A DNA stretch of 45,152 bases. It comes from Euprymna scolopes (taxonomy: Eukaryota; Mollusca; Cephalopoda; Sepiida; Sepiolidae). Both the position numbers and the translations under genes were made by a program. Positions 1 through 12,030 of this stretch are shown in pieces. The number at the start of each line of letters is the position of its first letter. Position 1 is the first letter of the stretch. The DNA lies in NCBI GenBank assembly GCA_024364805.1, contig CM044496.1:84955364-85000515 (forward strand), given 5' to 3'. Under the pieces are notes generated by a model. The model did not search any database. It worked only from the letters and a program-made list of their open reading frames with translations, and was not told the DNA's origin.

Positions 1-871
1 AAAAATTATACACATTGACATCTTGGAAACTTTTCTAAGTTTCTTTTTGACTGTGTTTTAAAAATATATACAAAAATGAAAATCATCTGTCACTCAGTAA
101 TAAAGACCAATGTGTATTTATTTGTATATATATATTAATAGAGTGATACAAGGTGAATTAAACAGAAGTGAAAGCTTCTGTATGTTCTTTTTTTGATCCA
201 ATCTTTCCAGTTGGTGGCACCAGCAATTTCCAGTGTAACGAGCAACTTGCTCTAATTACAAGCATTTTCAACTTGCATGAGTCATTCCTATTTACACTGG
301 AACATAACATCAGATTGCTGGTGCACTAACAGGAAAAGCGTCACTTGTATTTTAATTAAATTTGCATTAATAAAAAATTGTACTAAATATATATCCATCC
401 AGTCATACAAAATTTAACAAGTAAAAAAACTGTCATGCAAAACCATTTTCAGTGTTTAGGAAAAAGAGAGAAAGCAAATAGCAACTATGATCTCCAACCT
501 CTCTATCATACAAAATTAATTTGGAAAGAAACCTTTCACTCTATTTCCATAATGAGACAGTGTCTTTCCCTTTTTTGTTTCTATACTGATTGATAGTCCT
601 TTTTTTTCTTATTTTTCATGTTTTGTTTGAGATGTTTTCTTTTTTTTTCTTTTTAATTTTTACTGACAGACATTATTTTATATGAAAGTGTGAACGCTAG
701 CAAAACGAAATTTTTTCCTGGCATTTTTAAAAGCTGATGTACACTCATATCTTCATGACTATATACAATCAGTGAAATAAAAGTTAATTTCAGAATAAAT
801 ATCTTAAATGCATTAAAAACCACTGAAATGGTTTACAGGAAAAATCAAATATGAGAATAAAATAGCTTCAC
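1..871. other. ATM intron, partial (downstream of last exon)
   Basis: A+T-rich intron with short T-runs at 600-655. The only structure I see is an imperfect fold-back at about 209-333, listed separately. No coding sequence was recognised. Confidence 0.7.
209..333. repeat. Fold-back repeat, MITE-like
   Basis: The left arm (about 209-240, core GCACCAGCAATTTCCAGTG) is the reverse complement, with a small internal difference, of the right arm (about 292-333, core CACTGGAACATAAC...TTGCTGGTGCAC). The ~50-base centre is not paired. This is the shape of a small non-autonomous DNA transposon. I see no other copy in the window. Confidence 0.5.
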
Positions 872-1039
872 CATTTCTAGTTGTTTGATAAGTGTTTTCA
901 TGAGATGTTTAGCCACAGTGTGCTCCCCTTGTTCCCAAAATAACAGGGATTCTTCCATATCTATCTGCAGTGATATAGATTCATCCATTTTGTACTCATC
1001 ATTAAGCCTCTTTAATAAATACAAAGATCGCTCGGCAAC
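872..1039 (-). CDS. ATM: ATM exon (last in window), FAT domain
   Basis: 168 bases, 56 codons, phase 0 at both ends. Encodes VAERSLYLLKRLN, SLQIDMEESLLFWEQGEH and TVAKHLMKTLIKQLEM. Human has PERAIFQIKQYN, EWQLEEAQVFWAKKEQ and [15 protein letters not shown]. This is about two thirds of the way into FAT; the remaining FAT, kinase and FATC exons lie below position 1. Acceptor ..tttcag, donor gtgaag. Confidence 0.95.
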
Positions 1040-1329
1040 CTGAAAACAAGAAAAGAACATGGTGTATTCAATATAAATAAATAATTAAACACTTGACAAA
1101 ATATAAACATTAGATTTAAATTTACAACTTCATGCAAACATTTACTTTGTTGCTGTACTATTATTCTGAATATGTTTTTCAACTCCCAAATTTAAAAAAC
1201 CTATATACAGAACATCAAAATGTTTCATCGGATGTTCTACTTCCTTAGCAAGCTGAGAGCAGGCTCAAAATGTTTTAAAAATTTTCAAATAATTTTGGAA
1301 TAATAAGCACTAAATAAATAATTCATAGA

Positions 1330-2480
1330 AGAGTCTTGTATGAACACTCAGCAATGATTGCAACATCTTTGACAAAGTTGCCGTGTGCATCAATGCAGCA
1401 TGACTTAAATGGTCCACCACCACCAGCATCCTCTGTGACCAAAAGATCTGTGACCATCTAAAGATGAAGATCTAGCGGATTGTTATGAGACCCGTTGCTT
1501 TGTACAATTCTTAGTCCTTACTGACAACGAGAAAGGCGGAACAGAGATTTGTTGCTATGAAAACTAATATGCTCCGCTGGATGTTTGTAATTACATTTCT
1601 TGACCATGTCTGCAATGAGGATATCTGAAGGTGCTATGTCATCATACTGATTGAAGGAAAGATGAGGGAATGGTGGCTCAGAGAGTTTAAACATGCTGAT
1701 GGCCAACAGCAACACGTTTGCAAAATTTGTCTTTGCATTAGAAGTCGTCAGGGAGCGAGTGAGAAGAAATCTGATGGTGAGATGGGCAGACACCCTACAC
1801 AAAGATCTTTGTAATAACAGTCTTCACTCAGATCAGGCTTGTTAGCATAAAAATCCACCATTGCGTACCTTGTCATAGCTCAGGATTAGCGCATAAGAAA
1901 AAGAAGAGCACTAAATATCTACTCTTTAACCTCAAATCATCCAGTTGAATAAAATAGTAGGCAATTTCACCTTTACTCAAGTAAAAAACATCATATCTTG
2001 ACTTTGGTAGATTCTCAAAATTCAAAATGTATTTCTTAGAGGAAGTTTTGCAGAATATAGCTCAATTGAAGAAGCTGCTTTGAACCTCTATCACAGACGT
2101 TGAACATGGAGTATGCAGCCTTCTGTATCTTTTGAGAACATATTTGATCCTGGCAATCAGGTTGTTATTAATATTGTGGGCAGTATGGTTGGTGTCTTTC
2201 TTAGTCTCAGTGGGGTTATAATCAGGCTAATAGAGGAGCGGGGTAGATGCTGGAACTGGTAGAACCATGGAAGTTCTTAGACAACCGCTTCTGAGTTTTG
2301 TTGGCACATGTATGGCCTTCCTCAACAACCACCTTTTCCAAAATATTTGACAACAGAACACAGCAACGCGATATAGTTTTCTGAATAGCGTCCAGATCTC
2401 TTTTTTGAAGATGTGAGGCAGCATGGCATGGAATTCACTAGAAATACATTCAACGATCATCAGTTTGGTATTCATAATGT
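1330..2480 (-). pseudogene. Gene-like relic of unknown origin
   Basis: This intron stretch is visibly richer in G+C than its surroundings and has protein-like reading in the minus direction, spread over shifted frames. Blocks of 35-90 residues without stops occur, for example SSEFHAMLPHIFKKEIWTL near 2400, SDILIADMVKKCNYKHP near 1600 and SCCIDAHGNFVKDVAIIAEC near 1370. Short runs line up one after another on the same strand, as expected of a decayed coding sequence or retrocopy. I do not recognise the family. It is not ATM. Confidence 0.4.
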
Positions 2481-3503
2481 CTGTGACTTAGTATTAACTG
2501 TAGACTAATCACCTGTTCAACTTATCTAGAGAACTATCAGAGATGATCTAGTTTTGACAAAAGTGGATGTTAATTGAAACAAATTCACTTTTACTTAACG
2601 ATAACATGACAAGTGGGTGTACATTGAAGACTAGATATAAACAAGAAAAAAAGAGAAATTCTCTTTGCAGTTCAAACAGCATTTCATATAAAGGCCACAT
2701 ATGCATGAAGAAGTGTCATCAAAGTACATAGAAATGAGTACAAAATGAAAAAGGCTCAGTTTTCATAAAGTTTCATGTTCAAACAATTGTTTTTTATTAG
2801 GCACATTTTTTCATAAAGGTCCAAAATATTAACATTTACATACTTTAATGTTTTACAAAAGATAATTTTTTAAATTTCTTAAATGTAGAAAAATAAATCA
2901 GGTTTAATCTAGAAACACATTATATCTCTACATACATATTATGGTTATATATTTCTATGTATAGGATTCAGTTCTAAACTAATTAACAGATCATCATGAA
3001 TTTTGAAAGGGTTACAAAACATAAGGTGGGTAATGTGAGTTATGTTTAGTTTTTAGCAAATGGGGTAAAGAGGTGGTGGAAGCCTTTTGTGTAAATTTAA
3101 AATGCCTCCAATTTTTGTGAAAGTTGACAAATGAGTATTAAACATCAATCAATAAATATTCCTCAACTTTCAGTTTCTTTGGAGTATTTTAAAGGATCTG
3201 TAGAGGAGGAGAGGGTAATAGATTTGTATTAAATTTGATCCATAGGCATTAAACACTAATTAAGACTTCCTGTATTTTTATTTAGTGTAAACTTAAGCCT
3301 TAAATTTTAGATAATTAAAAAATCATGTAACGATTTTGATTAAAATTAGAATAAGGATTCTAGACATCCAATTTAGTAACATTATATCTCAATTTAATAT
3401 TCATAAAAGTGGTACAAAACTGTTCTGTTTGGGTAATTTATTTTAATCATCTTTAGACATGCATTCTTTTAGTGTTTATATATAACATATTTTGGTGCTT
3501 GTT

Positions 3504-3880
3504 TGGAATTACACTTGATTAAAAAAACAAAAATACTAAAAAACTTTTATGATATACATACCGATCATGGAACAAAGATGCCATATTCCAAAAATCATGT
3601 AATTGATCAAATAGTTTTTTTTTTATTAAGAAAATCAAAATTTACAAAATTTAGTGATTAATAAGTTTTAATTATTTTGAATACAAACAAAATCTCTGTA
3701 GTCAAATTGAATTGTTGTCACGTTTGAATTTTGGCAAAATTTAAAACCATATGGCCGTTCCTGGCCTCCTCTTGCTTGCTCATAAAATTTTTGGAATATG
3801 ACATCTTTGTTCCATGATGAGTACATATATCATAAAGATTTTTCTGTATTTTTATTATTAACTAAGTGCAATTCTAAATA
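3504..3880. repeat. Fold-back MITE, diverged relative of the CTTGTCCAG family
   Basis: Arms at about 3504-3620 and 3778-3880 are reverse complements, sharing CATGGAACAAAGATGCCAT / ATGACATCTTTGTTCCATG and CATATTCCAAAAATCATG. The inner part, including TTGATCAA(A/G)TAGTTTT, is the same as in the copies at 18255, 20537, 22350 and 35947. The outer ends differ (GGAATTACACTTGAT instead of CAGAATTC), so this is a separate subfamily. Confidence 0.7.
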
Positions 3881-4106
3881 AATACCCATTTTTTTTTACC
3901 TAATCTTTATTAAAATTTGCTTTACATGCAATATTTATAATTAATTGAATCACTACTATTTTTTAATAAATTTTTTCTCGTGTAATAATTTATAAAATAT
4001 AATAAGAAAATAATTAGCACTAATTAATGAAAATCAACTTAAGATTGAAACGAAGTATTGACTACAATATGATAACAATAAAAATACATTTATCAAAGAT
4101 ATATAC

Positions 4107-4320
4107 CTCATACTTGCTAGCTTTTCTAGCAGCTTTGATCAATTGTTTATACTGTGTGCACAAACCAAGTAATACAGAATTGTGATGCTGGTCCAAAACT
4201 TTTACACGTTCTGACAACAACAAACATTGCAGTTTCTGAATGGGTTCCACATACTCAAAGTCAGCATCCCAAAGTTGCAACTGCAAATTCCATTTTTCCA
4301 GAATTGCTTTGAAATCATCT
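4107..4320 (-). CDS. ATM: ATM exon, FAT domain
   Basis: 214 bases: one base completing Arg, then 71 codons. Encodes DDFKAILEKWNLQLQLWDAD, FEYVEPIQKLQCLLL and YKQLIKAARKASKYE. Human has LSEVYIKWQKHSQLLKDSD, FSFQEPIMALRTVIL and LVELSILARTFKNTQ. The EPI motif is the anchor. Acceptor ..tttcag, donor gtatat. Confidence 0.96.
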
Positions 4321-5284
4321 CTGAAAACAAAATATTTTCTCAAATGTGTCAAACAATTAATTTTACTCATGTTTTTTCTTTTTGAATTCTTTCAATTTAC
4401 AATTAATGAAGCATTTTATAACTTATCAGCATTATTAGTCTTGAAAATGGTAATACATGATGAAGAAACAAAAATCTTGAATGAAACAAAATCTGTTTAA
4501 AGAAAGATTGAAGTAAATTGTCTAAGTATAACCTCTCTCCCAAAACACACCCAAATATGAAGTGGGAGGGGAGGGTGGAAGGAGTAAAGAATTAAAACAG
4601 AATGAAGATTTAAAGATTTATTCTCTATAAATCTTGCATAAAATCTGTCATCATGGTAACTGCTTTAAGGAATTAACTGTTTGATGTATAATGAGTAGAG
4701 AAATTAGGATTTTATAAGCTGAAAATTTTATTAATTGTACATCAAATGAGCAAAGATTATGTTGCCATATTGTATTCTTTTCACTTTTAATCAGACTGGA
4801 AAGAAAACGACCTGTGGCATTTCCTATAACCAGCCTTCTCCTCCTTCTCTCCACTCCAAGACGACAAATATCATAACCTTGATTAAGAGTACTTGTCACT
4901 TGTCATAAACAGTTTGATTCCTCTGCCAAAACACCTACATTAATTTCCTATGCAATCGGTCACATGACCACTATATATAAAACAAAAACCAGAGGAAAGA
5001 GATTTCATCAGAATCTTCTTACAATCACATCTGTTAGGACTGATGAAAAAGAAAAGGAAAAGAGAAAAATGTGAAGAGAAAGAGAAAGAGTCTTGCATTT
5101 AGGTAAGCGTAGGAAGAAATGTCGCTCTCAAATGTGATTTCTATTTGATATGGATCCGAATTGTATTTTGGAAACCTTATTGTTCCTGAGAACAATTGAA
5201 TTTTACAACTGTGAAAATGAATGCCATCAGATTATCAGAAGCCGATTTCTCTCAGTGACATTTTTATTCTTCTATGGAAATTAT

Positions 5285-5700
5285 TCTTTTGCTACTTGGT
5301 ATGAGGATTGTATAGTACCAACTCTGGATTCATAATTCAAACCCCACACCCTTGTGCTTGGTACCTGCTGAATTTATGTTTTTACTGTATTATATGGCGC
5401 AATCACATTGACACACCGGTTCTCACCAGATCATCGAAGTTAAGCAATGCCAATACCAGATGGGTGACCATTTGGTGCTATATGTACCGCAAGGTAAAAT
5501 ACCAGGTTGAAAAACTGGCACAGTCTATCCTTCTCTTAAGGGTAGATGGGACACTCTTAAGTTGTGGTAAGCATCTCATCTAGTGATGGCGTCACGATAA
5601 AAAGTACCCTTGATAGCCCTGGCAAAGCATCAAGTATTCAGCTACCGACAAGATTTGAATTACACTGCAAACTCACGTAGTGAGTTCAATCTCGGCTGCG
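5285..5700 (+). mobile_element. SINE-like unit with tRNA-like and 5S rRNA-like segments
   Basis: At 5392-5490 the sequence follows 5S rRNA: ACACCGGTTCTC, then the box A region CGAAGTTAAGCAATG, then GATGGGTGACC of box C. The bases between the two boxes are shortened. About 50-100 bases upstream a tRNA-like stretch has a box A-like TTGGTATGAGG (5298-5308) and box B-like ATTCAAACCCC (5335-5345). Downstream, to about 5700, is an unrecognised body. 5S-derived SINEs (SINE3 class) are known in animals. It is not a functional 5S gene. Right boundary is a guess. Confidence 0.6.
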
Positions 5701-6345
5701 ACCATACTGGATAGAACTCTCTTACTAAAGAAATATTATGTTTCACTAATTTTTGAAATTTTGGATTATCGTGTGTGTCACCAATCAACATTTTCTAAGT
5801 TACATTTTCTCTCATATGATATGATTCACTGTAAACTTTGCTTATCACAACATAACTACAGTTAAATATTTCATCTGTTTTTCTTTTTTGTTTTTACTTG
5901 TTCTTTGTATACTTCTTCATTTGATGTAAAAAAATATTTGTTTTCAAATCATAAGTTGCTTTCGCATTATTCCTTGCTTGTTTGTTTTGTTTCTTATCTC
6001 TGTACTCAGTGTCTTGAACTGGAGAATTCTCTTCCCCAACGTTCTGTTGCTGATATTAGGCCCAGGGACAAATGAGCCAATTCTGGATTTTTATAGTGTT
6101 ATCATCATTGTCATGTGTATGCTGCCATAATTCCAACGAAAGTAGAGCATGAAAACCGCTAAAATCAAATAAATGAATTATAAAAGAATGACTGAGTTAC
6201 AAATAAACCAACTTTCTATCATAACAATGGCATAATTAAGTAATATAAAAAATAATAACTAAACATCATTATATAAGAGAATGGATGGCTTCCTTAGAAA
6301 GAAAAAATAGTAAAATAAAAAAACAAACCGGACATTTAAGATATG

Positions 6346-6390
<45 letters not shown>
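6346..6390. repeat. Poly(A) run of 45 bases
   Basis: An uninterrupted run of A on the + strand. It could be the tail of a retroposed sequence on the + strand, but nothing immediately upstream is recognisable, so it may equally be a simple repeat. Confidence 0.9.
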
Positions 6391-6392
<2 letters not shown>

Positions 6393-6666
6393 AAACCAAT
6401 ACCAAAAATCGTCATACTGCTTAACTGTACTTGAAATCCTTCAGCTATAAAGTAAATTATTTTGATCATTATCAATAATGATCAAATAAAGCTAAGCACT
6501 ATTTGTGAATTCATTCATAAGGAACTGTTCTTGTAGAATACAAATTCAGTTTTACAAATAAATCAGATTTCAGAAACACAATCTTTTAAATGAATACAAA
6601 AACTGAATTCCAACTATATGAATTTGTAAAAATGTCATATCTAAGCTATGTATGCCAAATGCTTAC

Positions 6667-6783
6667 CTGTCTGGCTGCAAAATAAGAGAAAGTTGAGAGA
6701 GGCATGTCAGTTGACTGAGAGCCTGGTACAATGGACTGCAACTCTCTAAGCTGTTTACTCGAAGGCTTTGCATCACACCTAAC
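6667..6783 (-). CDS. ATM: ATM exon, FAT domain
   Basis: 117 bases: one base, 38 codons, two bases. Encodes LGVMQSLRVNSLESCSPLYQ then ALSQLTCLSQLSLILQPD. Human has [38 protein letters not shown] is conserved. Two SQ dipeptides are present. Acceptor ..cttcag, donor gtaagc. Confidence 0.94.
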
Positions 6784-6979
6784 CTGAAGAAAAAAAGATA
6801 AAAAGAAGAAAATAATCGATTATGGTTTTCATTTCTTCTACTCATCTATTTTAAAATAAAAACAAAAAACAGTATAAAAAAAAGTAAAGTCTATAATGTA
6901 TATATTTTAATTAATAGATTTTACAAAAATCACTTTTAGTAAAGTCTACTAATTAAAATATTTGCCCTCAATATTATTT

Positions 6980-7540
6980 TATTTATTTACTTTACTCTTT
7001 TCACCCCAAATAAGGCATATTGCTACTATTTGGGATCATGTCTAATAGAACAGGAGACTGTGGGGAGTTGAGCAGCAAGATGTCTGTTCACAATACATTT
7101 AAACTTCTGTAGGTTAATACAGTCAAGGAAGCAGGAATCAGGGAGTGAATTCTAAAGAAACTATTAGAATAGAAAGCTTTCCGGCATCTACGGAACTCAA
7201 CAGTGATGAGGTGGGATTTTGCTGCTTGTCAGATTAGTCAAGAGTATGTACGTTGAGAGGGCACAGGTGCTATGAGTTCATCAGAGAATATTTTATTAAA
7301 GTATTTGTAAAATGAACACAGAGACGCAATATTGTGATGATGAGACAGAGGCTAGAGCTTAGTCAATAATGCAAAACCTATTACATTTGAGATTTTTTTA
7401 GACTCTATCTAAGAGCGAAAGACTAGTGATAGATGCACCAGCTCACATGTGGCAACTATACTACATGCATGAGTGAATTGTTGCAATGTAAAGATATAGG
7501 ATACTCTCTGGTCTTGTTGTAAACAATAATAAATCTATGT
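6980..7540 (-). mobile_element. LINE relic, C-terminal part of reverse-transcriptase ORF
   Basis: Read on the minus strand, this G+C-richer stretch gives HHNIASLCVHF, then VEFRRCRKAFYSNSFFRIHS and LIPASLTVLTYRSLNV in shifted frames. This is the pattern of the C-terminal end of Jockey/CR1-type LINE ORF2 proteins (HRRDIASLCLFYRYF... VEFPRCRTAFYSNSFIPRT... WN-LP...YNLQVFK). Several stops and frameshifts show that it is inactive. It is truncated, with no endonuclease or catalytic YxDD region in this piece. Confidence 0.7.
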
Positions 7541-8583
7541 TAAACTTTTAAACAGTATCATTTAAAAAAAATCTCAAGCAATCCCTTTCAAAAATGACAT
7601 TGACAATGAGAAAACCAAAGAAACATTCACTAATCTTTACATCTTTACCAAGCTTTAATTAAAGTACTAATATATCTGTATATTGAGTACTTTTAATAAT
7701 AAAATTTGTAAGTAAAGAATGTCAAGCTGGTTTGAATTGATTGAAGTACTGTTCAATTTTTCATTGAAAAACAGTTTTTACTCACTATAGAATGAGATAC
7801 AGCATTAAGAAAAAAAATTTGAAAAAAAAAACAACAAAAGGATTAATTTAAGAATTAATTGATTGTGATTACAAGTGATTACTACAATAAAATTTCTTTG
7901 CAGGCTATGATGTGAAACATTTATTATTTGAAGCTATTTCATAACGTGTGACTATTTATAGAATAAAGAATAATTTATTTTGTTAACTGTATCTTGATTT
8001 CTTTTTGTTTCTGTTCAAAGACAGCCTTTTAACACATTAAATAACTTTTTTATCACAGAGAAAATTTTTTTCAGAACGTTTCTTTTAGATTTTATATTAA
8101 CACAAATAATTAAACAGTATTTATCTTGTACTATGTATTATTAAATGACTTTAAGTAACATTAAGTAAGTGAAAATATAGATTCTTTTCTGAGTGAATTT
8201 TGGTGGCCAATATTTAAAAAATTAATACTTAGAAATAAAAAATCTGTGTTCTTAAGTTTGTATATTTCTTACATTTGTTAGTAATATCCAACATTTATAC
8301 ATTCAAGTTGTTGACATTTGTTGTTACAATTTCTTTTCATTTTGAATTTAAAAAGAAATGAAAAAATTCAAGTGAATATTTTCTCTTTGGTTTATCACAT
8401 TTATACAATTGCATAAGAATAATAGCTTATTTAATCTTTCCATTTTTTAAGACTAAATATGTAACAGTTTTGTTTCAGAATTTTTAAAAGATGAGGATCG
8501 ATAATTTTTATTTATAATTATTCAAACAACTGGTCTTGACTATTATTCTCACAAATTTTTGACCATTGTAATTTCTTTCTTTA

Positions 8584-8702
8584 AGTGCATCTTGTTGAAG
8601 TGTTTATGTCGAACTTAAGAATTTGCACAAAATTTTGAACACAACCTTTTATTTAATTCTCAAAATTCTGTACAAATTCTTGAGTTTCACAAGATGCACC
8701 TG
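8584..8702. repeat. Short fold-back repeat
   Basis: The left arm starts AGTGCATCTTGTTGAAG and runs through TTAAGAATTTGCACAAAATT. The right arm is its reverse complement, AATTCTGTACAAATTCTTGAG ... CACAAGATGCACC. Arms are ~50-57 bases around a centre of about 14, with an 8-base insertion in the left arm. The form is MITE-like; no second copy was seen. Confidence 0.6.
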
Positions 8703-9904
8703 AATAAGGTTGGAGGTTACATCAACCAAAATATGAGAATAACATCCAAGATGAGAACAGTACAAATAACACATGTAAAAGTTCTATTTTATGATGCAAT
8801 ATAAATCTCAGATTATTTTTACGAAATATTGTTACTTAACTATAATTTAGAAATGTCTCATGGTGGTAAGTGAAAAAGAAAAAGTACATTTTACTTTGAA
8901 AATTGTGATTGGAAACTTAAAAGAATCCTCATATTTTTCTGAATAATTAGAAGATTTTTTGTGAATTAAAAAAAATATCTAGAATACAACAGTTAGTATC
9001 ATTTGTTAACATTAAAATTTAAAACATTTACATGTATTTTAATATTCATGAAATCAAGGTTAGAAACCTGAACTAAATATAAAAAGATACACAATATATA
9101 CATATTATTACAGCTGATGACTAGTTGTACATATCAGCCTTACCCAGAATGCAGTTAAGTCAATTTTTAATTTTTATTCAATCGCACATTTAAAAACTTA
9201 TATAAAAAATAAATTAAAATTTCAGTTGTAAAGTAAACAACTTTTAATTTAAAATACAAGTTATTCTCTTTGCTTATTTTGATTTTAAAATGTTTCATAT
9301 AGTCATCTGGCTATTTTAAACAATTTGTAGCAAAGTACATTATTATATTGTAAATAACATGATCCAACAATAACAAATAAAAATTTGTCAAAAGAAAAGT
9401 TTGATTTGTCAGCTTAAAAGTTGTAGAAATGTCTTATTTGTAGGAAAATGAACAAGAGTTGTGAATAGTATGAGGAAAGGGTTGCTGCATAGATATCCAT
9501 CCTCTGCCCTTGAAAAATGGTTTGGTTATAAGAAGAAACTTCTACAATTCCAATAAGTTTTATTCATACAGTTTCATTAACACAACAGACATGGTTGGGA
9601 AAGAGCTATGTAGACAATATTAAAAGTTGGTAGATATACTATGTACTAGAAGGATGAGTTTGAATTTTTCATCTTGCCTAGCCAAAGTGCTGTTAATTGA
9701 CAAGACAGGAACATGATGTTTCTCAACTTGACATTGAACACTGACTGTTTAAAAAATGTGGGAAAAGGTTTGGTGGAAATACCTCCCACACAAAATTGGT
9801 CTGACCGGACAAAATAGACAACTCTGAGAGTGAGAACATACTATTACAAAAGAAAATGAGTCTCGATTTGAAAATTAAATAAGATAACTTTATATGTTTA
9901 TTTT

Positions 9905-9980
9905 TAATAATAATAAAAAGAAGAGGAAAGAAAAAAAAATAATAATAATAAGAAGAAGACGAAGAAGAAGAAGAAGAAAA
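9905..9980. repeat. AAT/AAG trinucleotide tract
   Basis: Interrupted microsatellite: TAA units, then a purine stretch, then AAT units, then (GAA)n with one GAC interruption. Confidence 0.85.
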
Positions 9981-10258
9981 TTAAACGTTTTTTTTCAATT
10001 ACAACCATTTATTTAAATGGCATTTAATACTTATTCATAAAGATGCTAAATTTCTTAATATCTTTAGTATAAAAATTCTATCAAATACAGGAAAACAAAT
10101 TAAACTTGGAGGCCAATTTTAAAAGTTATAGTGGTCTATTTTATCAAAAGCATTTTTTAAATCATTGGTAATGAGTAAAAGAGATTTAAAAACTAATTTT
10201 GATAAACTAGATTGTATTTTAAAGAAAAATAAAATCTGAAGGATAAAAAAGCACTTAC

Positions 10259-10360
10259 TTTGCTGCATGGGCCGCTTCAATGGACAGGTGAGTTTGATTG
10301 CGAGAGAGGCTGGCCATTGCAGCATATAAAGACTGGTGATATTTACAATGATCATTCACA
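10259..10360 (-). CDS. ATM: ATM exon, FAT domain
   Basis: 102 bases: one base, 33 codons, two bases. Encodes VNDHCKYHQSLYAAMASLSR then NQTHLSIEAAHAA. Human has [20 protein letters not shown] and YESLKYAR. YH-SLY-A--SL is conserved. Acceptor ..tttcag, donor gtaagt. Confidence 0.95.
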
Positions 10361-11090
10361 CTGAAAAAAAAAAAGAATTATCGAACAATTGGAAAACAGT
10401 AAAAAGTAATATTTGATAATAGAGATCATCTTAACAATATTTAAAATAAGATTATATAGATGAACACAGCCATTTTTCATATCCAGTTTTTATAGTATCA
10501 TCAATGTGTTTTACATTTAAATATATGATGTCTGGAATGTAACTCTGAACTTACTAGAATAATATATATTAGCAGGACCTGTGGAAATTTCGTGGAATGA
10601 GAAATATATTTAATGAACAAAATCGTCTTGATAAAGCTAATATTTTTCTGGATAGCACAAAAACTTCATTTTTGACAGAAAAACAATAACACATAGCAAA
10701 TTTGAGTTTATAAACATTTTTATAAAAATAGTATCCATTGTATTTTAAATATAGAACTGACCCAAATGAGATAATTTAATAAGTAATAATAAATATTCAG
10801 AAAGTATTATTGTTTGTTCAATACAAATAATAAAAACACATTGTAAGAAATAATCTTTAATTTACTCCTTCAGTCTAGCACCTCTTGGTTGACATTGTTT
10901 TTTTTGCCCTGTTTTGAATGTTCCCTTTTTTTATGTAATATATCAGTGACTTCTTTCTTTGGTGAAGAACCATTGCACACCGAAATTACTGTGAGTTCCT
11001 TTCTCACACTTTTATGACAATGATCATATATTATTATAATGATATTCGTAAACGAGGCTAAATCAAAGAGAGATTACCCTCATATTTTAT

Positions 11091-11165
11091 CTAGGGTTGC
11101 CAGGTTGGCCCATTTAAAGCCAAATTTTACAAATTTGGCCTCTTTTGAAGCAATTTAGAATTTCA
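11091..11165 (+). repeat. Short interspersed repeat beginning with AGGGTTGCCAGGTTGGC
   Basis: This stretch matches, in reverse complement, 40975-41043 (GCCAATCTGGCAACTCTG end). Shared features are GTTGCCAG-TTGGC, TTTAAAGCCAA, CACAAATTTGGCC and TTTTGAAGCA. Termini beginning CAGGGTTGCCAG are common in hAT-type non-autonomous elements; the assignment is inferred from that resemblance only. Confidence 0.5.
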
Positions 11166-11492
11166 AAATTGTATTTGGCCTTTTTAAAAATGTAACATAT
11201 GGACTAATTAAGGAAGAAACAAGCAGAATATTATATTATATTAAGAGTTCTTGATTCATTAAAGTTTGTTTATTATATCAAGTGCTGTTTATATCATAAA
11301 AAAATTAATAAACTAATTTAATCTTCTTCAAATATTACTGTATTAATCAAGCCTACAGTTTAGAAAAAATACACAGAAAAACATCAAAGCCAACAAAACT
11401 GTTTTTCTATGCTAACTCTCATACAAAAGTTTAAAAATTGAAAAAATAATACTGAGTAGGGTGACAATTGCTCCAGATAAGTTGAAGTTTAC

Positions 11493-11497
<5 letters not shown>

Positions 11498-11528
<31 letters not shown>
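11498..11528. repeat. (TA)n microsatellite
   Basis: About 15 uninterrupted TA units. Shorter (AT)n tracts occur at about 16149-16168 and 39513-39541. Confidence 0.9.
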
Positions 11529-11532
<4 letters not shown>

Positions 11533-11599
11533 GAATGTGTGGATTAAATTTAAATGAGACAAAAACAATATTCTTCATATTACCTTATGGAATAATCAG

Positions 11600-12030
11600 A
11601 AAGGGTTTGACCATTACAAGAATTACTTGTGCCTACTAACGCAAATTTGTTAAGAATTGTTGCCAATGGACAGGTTGAGAGGTACAATGGTATAATTCAT
11701 AAAACCATTACCATTAAAAAAATAATAACATGGATGACTGACAGTAAGAACATATATTTTCTGATGACTTGCATATCATCAAATACCTATTCTATATCAC
11801 AAACAATTTTTTAACTTTAAATAATGTTTTTCTTTTGGAACATCTCTACTAACTTTTAAACACTGGATCAATACTTCTTTTCCAGTTTGTTAAAACTACA
11901 AAATGGCCTCCTTGTGCATGACATCGAACTGGTTAATGCTAACCTTTATTATGCTACCATAAAACATGCAGATAGATAGGAAGCAAATGAATCACTGAGA
12001 GATCTGGCACCATATCTCTAACTATAGATG
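11600..12030 (+). mobile_element. Ty3/Gypsy LTR retrotransposon fossil, 3' end of pol
   Basis: Fossil fragment of an LTR retrotransposon. A short piece resembles the end of the Gypsy integrase core (NGQVERYNGII, around 11660) and a following piece resembles the integrase tail domain (SLRDLAP, around 11990). Only the 3' end of pol is present; I see no gag, protease, reverse transcriptase or flanking LTRs. It is broken in several places and looks old. Confidence 0.65.

Larger units (their letters stand above)
4321..6666. other. ATM intron
   Basis: The intron holds the 5S/tRNA-like SINE (5285-5700) and a 45-base A-run (6346-6390). The stretch 5030-5100 is a purine-rich simple repeat. In the rest I see no coding sequence or recognisable element. 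Confidence 0.6.
7541..10258. other. ATM intron, mostly featureless
   Basis: Very A+T-rich intron. It contains the palindrome at 8584-8702 and a mixed trinucleotide tract at 9905-9980. I see no coding sequence or recognised element in the remainder. Confidence 0.6.

Noticed and set aside
5392-5490. Functional 5S rRNA gene
   Set aside because: The region between box A and box C is shortened, the 3' half of the molecule is missing and there is no terminator after it, so it is a derived copy.
6269-6475. Open frame rich in Phe
   Set aside because: It is created by the 45-base A-run read on the minus strand.
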